A stretch of 64,000 nt of DNA from Caulochytrium protostelioides (Eukaryota > Chytridiomycota > Caulochytriomycetes > Caulochytriales > Caulochytriaceae): positions 60,188 to 124,187 of the forward strand of contig ML014156.1 in the NCBI GenBank assembly GCA_003615045.1, read 5' to 3'. A program made the position numbers and the translations under genes. The notes under the pieces are model-generated. The model was not told the DNA's origin. It saw only the letters and a list, made by a program, of their open reading frames with translations, and ran no database searches. Of this stretch, positions 12,343 to 22,007 are shown one piece after another (the stretch's first letter is position 1; every line of letters begins with the position of its first letter).

Positions 12343-15300
12343 ATGGACCGCGTCGTGTCCACCGCGCGCCTTGCGGCCAGCGCGGCGGATCTGAAAACTG
12401 CTGGGCTCGCTCCGCGTGGGTTGGGCCGATCGACCGTCGTGGAGACGGATGCGACAGTCGTCATCACTCTAGACTCCGACTCCGATGTCGATGCCGACCC
12501 CGACGCCGGAGCGGACTCGGAGGCCGAAGCCGGCTCGGAAGCATCGTCCGACTCAGAGACTGCATCCGCCTGCTCAGCCGGTCGCGACGGTGAAAATGTC
12601 GTGTTCGCCCGAGGCCTAGGCGCAGACGCGCCGTCTCGGGACGACGGCGTCGCGGATATCGTCGATGCCCGTCACGCGTCGCAGCAACGCCTGCGTTCAG
12701 CCTTTGAGGCCATCTACGCCAAGTATGAGCGGCAGGCGTCGGGGGGTCTGGCGGAGTCAGTTCCTGACGAAGACGTCGTTGATGAGATTGACTTACGCAC
12801 CCTCGAAATCGTGGTCGATCGCGGTTGGATTCAGCGCCTCAAAGAAACTGAGGATCTCGTCTCCCGCATGCTGGGTTCGGGCGTCGAACCCGATTCGGAG
12901 GAAAAGGCGAGCAGCGACGATGGCGATCACGAAAAGGACGGAGCCCACCCGCCGCGGCAATCATCATCGCGCCCTCGCCACTCCGCGCAAACGAAACAGA
13001 AGCATGCGGCTTCCGATCTATTCCGTCATATGGAGCTCACGCTTGATGATGGCGAGGATGACTTTGATGCTTTCGGCGGCCTGCCGCTCCATCGGCGGTA
13101 TGCTCAAGTGGCCGCTGCCGCTGCAGAAGTCGACGTCTCAACGTCAGTTTCCCCATCAGTCACCGAGACAACCCGTCCGCCCACGGGAAATGTTCCGTCG
13201 CCGTCCGCTGCATCTCTTCAGGTCGCGTCGGTGACTTCCTCGCCAGAGTCTACCTGCCTCGTACGGGCCGTGCCGTCGTCATTGTCGAAAGTGGGCGCGG
13301 TCGTGTCCGTCCCAGTGGACGCAGTCGTGCCTGCCACCAAGGTGAAGCCCATTTTACCCGAGGGCTTCTCTGACTGGTCCGTCTCATCGTATGACAGTGA
13401 TAGTCACGACAGTGAGGCGAGCGCCGACATTAACCGTGACATCACCGATGGCGTCAGCGCGTGGTCCGCCTCACCACAGGGTACGATGAATGATGTGGAA
13501 AACGAACACGGCGACCCTTCATTCATCGATGATGTCCCCGCGACCTCAACTGCGCTGCATGCATCGCTTTCATCTGAGTCACCATCACCATCCCGCTCGA
13601 ACAACGAAGCACCGCTGCGCGTGATGTCGCCCCTAGAACTTGTGTCCCCTAACCGACCCCCGCCATCCGCGTTATCAGTCGATCCAGATCTGTTACCGCC
13701 GACGCTTTTGCCACCTTCGTGTGATGCAACGACCCCACGCAAGACCGACCCATCGGGGCGATCCCAGCCTGGCCTCGCCTCTCGCCAGAGTACCACGTCG
13801 TCCGTCGCGTCGAGGCGCACGACACTGGTGTTCACAGAGCCGCGCCGGGTGCGCTTTCAATCTTCTCGTCAACGTCGGATGCCCGCTCAGCGGGACGACT
13901 CGGTGTCTCTCACCTGCGAGACTGGCTTGACACCCATGTCCACCACCACCACGGCACCCTGGCTTGATGGGCGTTCCGATCACTTGGCATCATATGACGA
14001 GATGGATGTGAAGCCGTGCAATAAGACGAGGTATGCTCGTCAGGGCCAGTCCGCCACATTGGCGCCAACCCGCTTGCTTGATTCCCATACAGAACCTCAT
14101 ACAGCGCTTACCGTGGCATTTCAAACCCTGGCGTCCGATTCCGAGTCGAGTACAGACGAGGCTACCGACGCGGAAAATCCGTCTGTACCGCTTTCGCGCG
14201 ATGAGCTTCACGCAGATCCTCGCGGACCCAACCCGTCGCGCCATCACCCGTATCACCGCGACAACCGTGCGTTGAGCTATCAACATCAGGCTGCTCCGAC
14301 TACAACGCCAACACGTTGCTTAGCACTTGGTGGTCGCCGTCGCGACTTGGCTCTGACATCGACGCAGCCGTTGCCGTCACCGCAACTGCCGTCACCGCGT
14401 CGACTTGAACATCAGCAACATACCATATCGCGCCCATCCCATGAGTTAGTTACATGGCATAGTCGCGATCTTTATGGCGATCTGCCGTCTCCACATTGCC
14501 CGACGCAGACGACGCGTTCTCAGCACATTACGCTGCCTTCCGCGCCGTTTGACCCCTCACCGACGACTTGGGGACGAATGATGCCGCTGGGCGAAACGCC
14601 GACGGCTGGCCGGCGGGAGACGCTCTCTCGCCGGCGTCCTCTCGACATCGTGAGCCATTCGCACGAGGCGACCGACCTCTGGCGCTCTCTCCGGCTGCAT
14701 CATGCTCAGGCAAACATGCGTCAAGACCAAACGATGGGCCATGACTTTGCTTTTGAAGCGTATGATTCACTGCCATCCCCTTCGCCGGCTCGTTCCCGTA
14801 ATTCACTCATGCTTTCGGCATCGCCCGGGCACACAATAATGCGTACTGTGCCAGCCGCTCTCATGTCGGCTTCGCCACTGGCGAGAGTGTCCGTACCCCA
14901 AGTCCATGACGTTGCGATCCGTTCGGGCGACTGCCAGAGCTTATGCGCATCTGTCCCTCGGACAGCTTATAGCCCATTAGATGGCAATGACGATTGCCGC
15001 CCGCGCCCTGCAAAGCTCAACGCCTCGCCGAGGACGCACCAACACCGGACCCGAGCTGCCCGGCTTCCCTTGACCCCTTGCTTTCCTCTTGAACCTTCCT
15101 CGGCGAGGAGCCTGCCTGTCACACCAGTCGCGCAGGCCCGCATGGAGGGTATCGACTGCCTCAAGCCGTGGGGTGAAACGGTGCCCGCATCGACAACCGC
15201 GAAACCATTGCCGCAGATGCTCGCGACTCCACTCCACGCTCGGCATAAGTCGCCTCTGGGCACTCGCGACCGGGCTCGCAACGCCTATCACCCGCCACAC

Positions 15301-15450
15301 CTTTCCATATCGCCACCCTCGGATGCGAGGGTTCAGTGGCATGCATCCCATCTCACCAGACCACCCCCCGCCTCACCCCCATCCCCCTACGGCTCTGGGT
15401 TTGCCCCGCGGTCGGCCTTCGCCCTTCAATGGCTAAGTGAGCGACTATAG
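12343..15450 (+). CDS. Scm3/HJURP-like CENP-A histone chaperone, large disordered protein
   Basis: Single exon, 1035 residues from the first ATG (12343); frame stays open upstream only through non-ATG codons. An acidic stretch opens with VVITLDSDSDVD (39-50), a good SUMO-interacting motif. Residues about 117-170 read FEAIYAKYERQ ... DEIDLRTLEIVVDRGWIQRL. The Phe-E-x-I-x-x-KY helix and the D-E-I-D-L-x-T-x-E-I-V-V-D-x-G block match the core of the Scm3 family as I recall it, which loads centromeric histone H3 (CENP-A). The rest is Ser/Pro/Thr-rich and disordered, so the protein is far longer than yeast Scm3 (about 220). A second conserved block, FDAFGGLPLHRRYA (about 248), is unassigned. Fanzor copy B starts about 30 bp after the stop, on the other strand. 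Confidence 0.68.
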   Translation: MDRVVSTARLAASAADLKTAGLAPRGLGRSTVVETDATVVITLDSDSDVDADPDAGADSEAEAGSEASSDSETASACSAGRDGENVVFARGLGADAPSRDDGVADIVDARHASQQRLRSAFEAIYAKYERQASGGLAESVPDEDVVDEIDLRTLEIVVDRGWIQRLKETEDLVSRMLGSGVEPDSEEKASSDDGDHEKDGAHPPRQSSSRPRHSAQTKQKHAASDLFRHMELTLDDGEDDFDAFGGLPLHRRYAQVAAAAAEVDVSTSVSPSVTETTRPPTGNVPSPSAASLQVASVTSSPESTCLVRAVPSSLSKVGAVVSVPVDAVVPATKVKPILPEGFSDWSVSSYDSDSHDSEASADINRDITDGVSAWSASPQGTMNDVENEHGDPSFIDDVPATSTALHASLSSESPSPSRSNNEAPLRVMSPLELVSPNRPPPSALSVDPDLLPPTLLPPSCDATTPRKTDPSGRSQPGLASRQSTTSSVASRRTTLVFTEPRRVRFQSSRQRRMPAQRDDSVSLTCETGLTPMSTTTTAPWLDGRSDHLASYDEMDVKPCNKTRYARQGQSATLAPTRLLDSHTEPHTALTVAFQTLASDSESSTDEATDAENPSVPLSRDELHADPRGPNPSRHHPYHRDNRALSYQHQAAPTTTPTRCLALGGRRRDLALTSTQPLPSPQLPSPRRLEHQQHTISRPSHELVTWHSRDLYGDLPSPHCPTQTTRSQHITLPSAPFDPSPTTWGRMMPLGETPTAGRRETLSRRRPLDIVSHSHEATDLWRSLRLHHAQANMRQDQTMGHDFAFEAYDSLPSPSPARSRNSLMLSASPGHTIMRTVPAALMSASPLARVSVPQVHDVAIRSGDCQSLCASVPRTAYSPLDGNDDCRPRPAKLNASPRTHQHRTRAARLPLTPCFPLEPSSARSLPVTPVAQARMEGIDCLKPWGETVPASTTAKPLPQMLATPLHARHKSPLGTRDRARNAYHPPHLSISPPSDARVQWHASHLTRPPPASPPSPYGSGFAPRSAFALQWLSERL

Positions 15451-15484
15451 AGTACGAAGGTATGAAGAGATATATTTTTAGGAA

Positions 15485-15631
15485 CGTATAAGCTCTCCCT
15501 TGAGACGACCTTATACGAACATCATACCCTCCCTGATGCCCCCTAGGTGTCCCCCATGGAGGCAGTAGGGCATTTGGTGTATCGCCCGCCGATCACGGGC
15601 TGCAGGGGGGCTAGCCCGGGGTTGGGGCACA
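15485..15631 (-). ncRNA. Candidate omega-RNA/3' end module of Fanzor copy B
   Basis: Minus-strand 3' region of copy B. Its end is a strong hairpin: an outer 8-bp inverted repeat CGTATAAG/CTTATACG (15485-15492 and 15510-15517) around an inner TCTC/GAGA stem (15494-15497 and 15502-15505) with a 4-base loop. Next to it is the block shared by all copies (GGGCATCAGGGAGGGTATGA on the minus strand, about 15540-15521), then CTGCAGCCCGTGATCGGCGG. Outer-stem bases differ from those of copies C and E but still pair. Confidence 0.55.
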
Positions 15632-16058
15632 GGGCTTCATCTCCGTGGCCGCCCCCTTAGCGACGCGGCTCGTGAACTGGGCAAACACGCGCTGCTTGCC
15701 GCTATATAGCCCTAGGCGCTGGCGCGCCCAGCGCGGCTTCAGGAAGTCGGCTCACAGCGGTTCGTACGTGGCGAGCCACACCTCTAGGTAGCGGTGGTAC
15801 GCTACCTATGCCTTGGATACTGACCACTGACCGCCGCTGCAGCGGCTCCTCGAGACCGCTCTGTCAGGTCTCTGACTGCTTTTGGGCGGCTTTGATGCCG
15901 ACTTTCACATAGTACTGCTTTCGGGACAGCTTGCTGCTGACAATCTGGCCTTTGGACCCCACCATGGCCATAGAGAAAATGTTGGTTCGGCCCGGGTCGT
16001 TCCCGATGATGCTCATCCAGACCGCTCGACGGCTTCCAAGTCCCGACACGGTACCCAC
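15632..16058 (-). pseudogene. Fanzor copy B, internally deleted, RuvC-I retained
   Basis: Minus strand. Reads IIGNDPGRTNIFSMAMVGSK followed by GQIVSSKLSRKQYYVKVG: the RuvC-I D-P-G motif with catalytic Asp and the following Tyr-rich strand of Fanzors. Downstream come KAAQKQSETW, then (other frame) LEVWLATYEPL with a TGA at 15752-15754 where Trp is expected, then SGKQRVFAQFTSRV. At 15632 the copy jumps straight to the 3' module, so the rest of RuvC-II, the zinc finger and RuvC-III are deleted. Positions 15632-16012 match 35736-36116 in copy E with five mismatches. Upstream (16059-16294) a degenerate frame may be further N-terminal sequence. Confidence 0.8.
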
Positions 16059-16391
16059 CCGCAGATCCGGCGCAGCATCCAGAGTCGCTGCGGGTCCGTC
16101 ACGTCGTTGGCCCTCTGGAGGACACGCAGGTACTTCTTGTCCCCCCCTCGAAGCATGTTGGCTCCGATTGGCCCGGTACTTGATGGCGCCGCAAGGTTAA
16201 CACGTGCATTTTCAAATTGCATCGCAGCCTTCCTTTGTAAGTAGCAGGAGAATGAGGCACCCCCAGCAGGACCTAAGCGAAATTTCGGTATCATACGACG
16301 TTCTAAGGGTACGAATCAGAAGAATTGCGACCAGCGAAGCCTGTGACAGTCATTTCCAATCAGCCTCGCCATGATCAAAATCAAGTGTGGT

Positions 16392-17071
16392 CTAGGGCTG
16401 AGGCAAATTGGGCAAACGACTCACGGGTGTCGAGGGCAACTGCGACAGAATGCTATTGGTTGTGACTTGCTTCTTTTTCTCCTTCTTCAGACTCTCCCGC
16501 ATATCTGTCCCCAAATATTAATAAAGGACGCGTGAGTCATCATCATTTTATGCAACAGTGAGGGCGTTTGATCTCACATCGCAGGACTTACACCACAACT
16601 GGGAGTTCAGAATGACATGCCGTCCTGGACCAAAGGGTACTGGGATGAGGGTTGGCGCCGTCACGGGCTTGATGGTTTTATGCTTTGCAGGGGACTTGAT
16701 GGTTTTGTCGCCAGCGTCCTTCGCATCAGGTGATGACGGTTCTTTTGCTATGGGCTCTGAGGGCGCCGCGACGGAAACCGGTTTAGGTGCGACGGGCACA
16801 GGCTGGCAAAAACTTTTGTCGTGAATATGACTAGTGCAGACATAAAACCAGTCGGTCCCATTCGTCAGAACCGCTGTTGAAGGTTTGAAGCAGACCCAGC
16901 ATGCCGAATCTTTGACGGCTAGATGGGCAAGAATAATAAGAAAATAAAATAAAAGGTTTTTCGGTCAGCAACGTGTTGGAAGAGGGGTCGTATAAAACGA
17001 GAAAAAGTTGTCGATGTACCTGTTTTCCATTCATACTTGTTGAGGCCAATGCCCTGAAACACAGCTGTCAT
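16392..17071 (-). CDS. VFA1: VFA1-family Vps4-associated protein, three exons
   Basis: Inferred join on the minus strand: 17071-17020, 16918-16592, 16504-16392; introns of 101 and 87 bp, all GT-AG; 163 residues. Exon 2 carries the signature ACWVCFKPSTAVL then DWFYVCTSHIHDKSF, matching the Cys-rich N-terminal motif of VFA1 (Cys-x-x-Cys-x-KPTT-x-VL ... DWFYVCPxHL). A Lys/Pro/Ala linker follows, and exon 3 gives YMRESLKKEKKKQ and a closing LPSTPVSRLPNLP, like the family's basic helix and terminal LP motifs. Yeast Vfa1 binds the AAA-ATPase Vps4 and helps disassemble ESCRT-III at endosomes. The family is fungal. The start at 17071 follows a strong donor-phase fit; an upstream exon is not excluded. 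Confidence 0.82.
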
Positions 17072-17726
17072 TTCGCTAGCGGCTTCTCTAGCCAGACGAG
17101 ATTGCGGCGAGATCAGATATAGAAGTTTCGACAACACGACGGAAGCAAACTGACTCGATTGTCGGAATCGTGGTGAAAGATGACACAGAATCATATTATA
17201 TCAGAATTTGAACGGACTGGCGAGCAAAATCATGATCGTTCTGCATATTCTCGTGGTCGCGGTTTGCCGTGGCGCTTGCGGAAGAGTGCATCGGTGACGT
17301 CGCGCTCTGATCGCACCGTTTTTGGCCACAATCACTTTTTTGCCCCAGCAGTTTTGCCCCAGCGGGAGGTCACTGTGGCTTGGGCAGAATACCGCGCCAC
17401 GACTGAGAAGCCACCTAAACACCGTCGGACTTTTGGTTGCCCCGACAACGCTACAAACGTAGGTTGTAGCCGTAGGTTGTAGGCCGGCAATCTGTGGGCT
17501 CTCGCACATACCTAAGACGATCGGCTTTGTATGATCTGCCATTGTCACTATCTCTCAACATTGGCATTGACGACCTCTTGGCCCCGTCACCAGCCTCCTC
17601 CCTTGTACCCGATTCATTCCGCTGATGACCAACTCCGCCCGGCGGAACTAGTGACGTACGCATGCCGTGAATGTCCGGACCAACTTCTTATACTACCATT
17701 TCAAGTATTTCAGGCACGGCAAGCAG
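17072..17726. other. Divergent promoter region between VFA1 and FYV7-like gene
   Basis: About 650 bp between two divergently transcribed genes. No third gene seen. The frame open from 17667 upstream of the FYV7-like ATG contains no ATG of its own. Confidence 0.5.
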
Positions 17727-18807
17727 ATGCCATATGGCGACGAAGGTCGCGGCTATAGCCGCGACAACCACCGACCTCGCGGCGGTGGCTCCATGAGCCG
17801 TGGCGGTCGTGGAAGAGGCCGCGGTGGCGGCCGCGGAAGAGGCGATCGCCCGATGCCAGCCGGTTACCTGGGTAAGTTGGTGATGATCGTGATGACCGCA
17901 AGCCATCTTGAAGATGCGATGAGCCTTCGGCGAACTGACACCGTATTCTTTGATACTGGGACTCAATGCTGATTGGCGGGCATTGCACACATGCATGCGG
18001 ACATGCCTACAACGCTTTCGCATAGCACGGCAAACTATTGCCCAGAAACGAGAGACGTACCGCATGGCGCAAGTGAAATCAGAGTACCGTAAAATGGTTC
18101 GCCGCAGTGACGGGGGGCCGGATGGTAGCGACCCCTCGCGATCCGGCGGGCCCACCCCCGACCCGAGCACGGATTTCTTGGCCGCCATTGAAGCAGAGCA
18201 TGCCGAACTGGTAAAAATGGAAAAGGAAGGAAAACTCCGACCGCTACGTAAGACGCGCGATGCCGACGCTGAGATGATTCGCTCACTTCGCAGGCGCCCG
18301 CACAATAATCACGATACCACGTCGGATGGCGACTCGGAAGACGACATGAACGACCATTCGGGGGCCGAATCTGGGGGGGACGATCCTTCGGCGGCGGTTT
18401 CACAAGCAGCGGCCGATAACGCGACTGAGCGGCGGTCGAAGCGCTCTCGGTCATCAACATATGGTCTTGGCCTCGATATCCATGACGCTCGCCAAGCGAA
18501 ACGGGCGGAACTGCGCGCGACGTCCACGCAACATCATGACCGCCGACGAGGCGGCCTCCCGCCTCCGCCCCCACGAACCTGGAAAACACCGTACGAACTG
18601 GCCATGGAGGAAGCGCAGCAGGCTAAAGAAAAACAGCGGCAAGAGCGTGAAAAAGAGATGCGCGAGCGCGAAGAGCGTCGTGTCGCCACGGCTGAGGCGG
18701 CCAAGCAACGACACGAGCGTCGCGGCCGTGTGCTGGCCAAGACGAAGACCGGCCAGCCCGTTCTTCACAATATTCTGGACAGTGTCATGAAGAAACTTAA
18801 AAACTGA
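17727..18807 (+). CDS. FYV7-like pre-rRNA processing protein with RGG-type N terminus, two exons
   Basis: Inferred exons 17727-17871 and 18026-18807 with a 154-bp GTAAGT...TAG intron; about 308 residues. The first exon is a Gly/Arg-rich tail (GGRGRGRGGGRGRG), typical of nucleolar RNA-binding proteins. The second starts ARQTIAQKRETYRMAQVKSEYRKMV and ends, after a Glu/Arg-rich helix, in GRVLAKTKTGQPVLHNILDS plus a Lys-rich tail. The basic N-terminal helix with a K-x-x-Y motif and the C-terminal T-K-x-GQPV-x-x-x-I-x-x-x-x-x-K-hydrophobic block resemble FYV7/CCDC59-type rRNA processing proteins. The middle is acidic and disordered, making it about twice the length of yeast Fyv7. Another nucleolar RGG protein is the main alternative. 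Confidence 0.55.
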
Positions 18808-18974
18808 GTTTGGCAAACCTCGAGATATTTAAGATAGAATAAGGATCCCGCCTGTATATGTTCTAATATCAGCGCAACGATAGACTGCTCATGATTCGAG
18901 TATTTGAAGTACATACGTATTTGATGCGATGACATTTTGTGTACACGAGTTGACTAGCGTAACCATGGTGAATA

Positions 18975-21900
18975 TTAGGTGTAGCCACTGACCATGACCA
19001 AATCAGAAGCTGTGGCAAACTGAGCGGCATTGCTCGTCACCGGAGCGGGTTCGAGAACAGCCGGGGGTGGTAGGGGCGACATGGCGTGGGGTTCCTTGGG
19101 ATCCGCAATAAAGTTGAGATCAATCAGAGCTGTGCGAAGGAAGAACATAAAATCCGTTCGCCGACGGTGGTGGATGGCGCCGCGGTGCTTGAACATGAAC
19201 TGAACCTTGATGTTCTTGAATTCAGGCAGATCAATCACTTTCATGTCCAAGTAGGGCATAAACTCACGCTTCTGGGATTGAACCCAGTCAAACAAGCGGG
19301 CGCGCAAATGACGAAGTTTCGATTCCGACGTTTCGATGGAAAAGGTCATTTCGACCATTTCAGCGACTTCCGTCGAGCGCTGCAGGTTCTGGATTTGTTT
19401 CGACATGAGAAGCGAATTGGGCATGTAGATCAGCTTGTTGTCCGCGGCACGCAACAGCGTCGTCATTAGACCCATTTCTTCGACGGTGTAGAGCATCGCA
19501 TCAATCACCACCATGTCGTACGGATCAAATGGCCGGGACACAAAGAAGAACAGAACACTTTCGAAGACGTTCTTTAAGGTGCCCGAGAAAACAAACGAGA
19601 AGGCCAAAAACAGCGATGTGAAGGGGGTGATACTGGCCAAAGATACCTTGTAGATGCCCATAGAGGCGAACGCTGTAATGATGACGGTTATACCCAAAAA
19701 GAATTGATCCAGCTTGGCCACAGCTGAAGTCAAGTTGTGTAGCGAGCTGAAAAGGGCACGTCGCTCGCGGTAGCCTTTCAAAATGGCTTCGCGCATCTCT
19801 TTGCGGCTAATTTCACCACTTTCGTCAGAATCAAACAGTTTGAATGCTGCTTGGGCATCTTCATGTGACGGAAACCAAGGCAGGAAGCATTCCATTGACA
19901 GCACCGTGTCGTCGTGATTTAAACGTAATGCGGAAAAAAGCTGCTTAGCCAGCTTGCCGACATGCAGTTGCATAGCATGGGGGTCGGTATATTTACCCGT
20001 ACCAGCGATATCTAATCCATTCGCACTACCGCCTTTCTTCCACAAGTTTAATTGCTGGAAGTTCAGGATTCCATTGAACGTGGCCAAGCCTTGGACGTTT
20101 CTGAACAAGAAGCGCGACCCGCCACCAATCACATTTAAGGGCCGCTTGCCCATGCCCCGTAGCACTTTGCCTGACAATATGCGCGATCGGGACTTCTTGG
20201 GGGAATCAGCCTGCGCATCATATGAATGATGGGATGGCTGAGACTGGTGTGAGTGTTGCGACATGCGTGAATGGCGCGAATCGCTGGCCTGCGTGTAAGC
20301 ACGGGAAACGCGGTCCGGTGATGTTCGCAACGGAGACCCGCGCCGCGATCCGGGAGTCAGATGAGACCACTGCGAGTGGTTACTCTGACCACGCACCTGG
20401 TAATGGGATGAGCTGCGACGGATGCGTGATCGCCCAGTGCGTTGCGTATAATGCGTATGAATTGTGTGGTGGGTGTGCTGCGTGCGGACTGTCCGATGAC
20501 GTTGAAAGTCCGAGTCGTAATTATTTTGAGTCATTTCGGGCGAGCGCACCGGTGGTGACCGCGATAATGTCACATGGGTCGCGGGCTGCTCAGGGGACGA
20601 TGCATTGCGACCGGATGACCCCCGGAGACGGCTGAAGAACTTGCGGCGGTTCTGCCAAGCTGTTTGTGATTTGTGTGGACTGGAAAGTTTGGGGCTCATG
20701 TCAGCAATGTTAATCGTCTCGTGGTCCTGCGTCGGTCGGCTGATGCTGTTGGGGTGAACCGCAGATTGACGGCTCGTGGCATCATCCACGACCGTTTTGT
20801 CGGCCGCAGGGTCTTCCATCGGGTTGTTCATATCAAGGTTGAATTGCACGGGACGGCCATTGTCAACGTCGTCATCGTCCGTACGCATCGGATACATATC
20901 AGCGCTTCGCGGCTTCAGTGATTTGCGCAGTTGATCAATGGTATCCATAGTCAACTGGACGCGCTCCAGTCGCTCGGCGTAAGCTGTCTGGTGAAACCTG
21001 ACAGCGATATAGTGCAACAGGATCTTGAAGAAGCACCAGACAATGTGGAAGGCCATAGCGACCAAGAGGAGACGATAAATGGTCTCCCAATAGGAAACTC
21101 GCTCATGCTGAGCAAACAAGACCGTATAGGCAACAACACTCAGAATCCATGAAGCCGCAATCACAATATATTTGCGCAGAGCCAAGCAGAATTCGAGGCG
21201 AGCGAGAGCGCGATCACTCATGCCACCAAAGAACCGGAAAATCATGAGCGTGATCCAGGGGATCCAGCCCGTGAAAACACTCACGCCCAGCGAAAGGAAC
21301 AGCGAGGCGGACAGCCACGCGGACCATCGCTCAATCTCAGAGCGAACGCCCAAATTGTCGGTGGCAGGCAAGATGCCCGGCTCGTCATTGTGCCGGTAAA
21401 CCACTGCTGCGATCATGCCCGGAACGGCCGCAACAAATCCAAGCATGAAGTGAAATGTGCGGAGGCTACACCCACAGAAGCGCTGGCGGCGTCGCAAACG
21501 TCGAGCCTCCATCACCTCCCCCGATTTCGAGTGTTGGTGATGGTTACCGTAATCATGCGCGTCTTGATCGGGACTGCTAGATGGATTTTCCTCATGAAAC
21601 CAGTCAAATGCATCATCCGCATCACCGTCAAAACCGTCGACGCCTACTTCATTTGTTTTCTCGGTATGAAGCGTATCGAGCGACCCTTGTTTCTGAGGAA
21701 CCGTGGGCGGGCGCGTTCGTGTCGACGTGCGTTCCATGTGATCGCCGCCGCCGGGGTGGTGTTGCATGGAGAGGTGGCCCTGGTTGCTATGCACCGTCTG
21801 AGCACGTTCCTGCATCTGCTGTAGACGAACGCGCGAGGGTGACGAGTTGCGGAGTCGCTCCAGCCCAACTAATCGTGGCGGCGTTCTGGACCGCATCTGC

Positions 21901-22007
21901 ATCGAGGTGTGTCCTGACGACATGGCGTCAGTCGCGCCGATCGTCTGATCATATTCCGGGGACATGACTCGCTCGTCCGGAAACGAGCGGGGGGCCGGAG
22001 CGGCCAT
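18975..22007 (-). CDS. MscS-family mechanosensitive channel with EF-hand (fungal Msy1/Msy2 type)
   Basis: Single exon, 1010 residues, ATG at 22007. Residues 1-180 are disordered. Four hydrophobic segments lie at about 185-345. A long polar linker with His/Ser/Arg-rich repeats follows to about 600. An EF-hand loop DSDESGEISRKE (about 720-733, Asp, Asp, Ser, Gly and Glu ligands in order) precedes two more hydrophobic segments and the MscS pore/beta domain (SGTLKNVFESVLFFFVSRPF, then PYDMVVIDAMLYTVEEMGLM and TTLLRAADNKLIYMPNSLLM). This order, EF-hand then MscS, is that of fungal endoplasmic-reticulum channels Msy1/Msy2, which shape calcium release under hypo-osmotic shock. The linker of about 250 residues is unusually long. 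Confidence 0.93.
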   Translation of the reverse strand: MAAPAPRSFPDERVMSPEYDQTIGATDAMSSGHTSMQMRSRTPPRLVGLERLRNSSPSRVRLQQMQERAQTVHSNQGHLSMQHHPGGGDHMERTSTRTRPPTVPQKQGSLDTLHTEKTNEVGVDGFDGDADDAFDWFHEENPSSSPDQDAHDYGNHHQHSKSGEVMEARRLRRRQRFCGCSLRTFHFMLGFVAAVPGMIAAVVYRHNDEPGILPATDNLGVRSEIERWSAWLSASLFLSLGVSVFTGWIPWITLMIFRFFGGMSDRALARLEFCLALRKYIVIAASWILSVVAYTVLFAQHERVSYWETIYRLLLVAMAFHIVWCFFKILLHYIAVRFHQTAYAERLERVQLTMDTIDQLRKSLKPRSADMYPMRTDDDDVDNGRPVQFNLDMNNPMEDPAADKTVVDDATSRQSAVHPNSISRPTQDHETINIADMSPKLSSPHKSQTAWQNRRKFFSRLRGSSGRNASSPEQPATHVTLSRSPPVRSPEMTQNNYDSDFQRHRTVRTQHTHHTIHTHYTQRTGRSRIRRSSSHYQVRGQSNHSQWSHLTPGSRRGSPLRTSPDRVSRAYTQASDSRHSRMSQHSHQSQPSHHSYDAQADSPKKSRSRILSGKVLRGMGKRPLNVIGGGSRFLFRNVQGLATFNGILNFQQLNLWKKGGSANGLDIAGTGKYTDPHAMQLHVGKLAKQLFSALRLNHDDTVLSMECFLPWFPSHEDAQAAFKLFDSDESGEISRKEMREAILKGYRERRALFSSLHNLTSAVAKLDQFFLGITVIITAFASMGIYKVSLASITPFTSLFLAFSFVFSGTLKNVFESVLFFFVSRPFDPYDMVVIDAMLYTVEEMGLMTTLLRAADNKLIYMPNSLLMSKQIQNLQRSTEVAEMVEMTFSIETSESKLRHLRARLFDWVQSQKREFMPYLDMKVIDLPEFKNIKVQFMFKHRGAIHHRRRTDFMFFLRTALIDLNFIADPKEPHAMSPLPPPAVLEPAPVTSNAAQFATASDLVMVSGYT

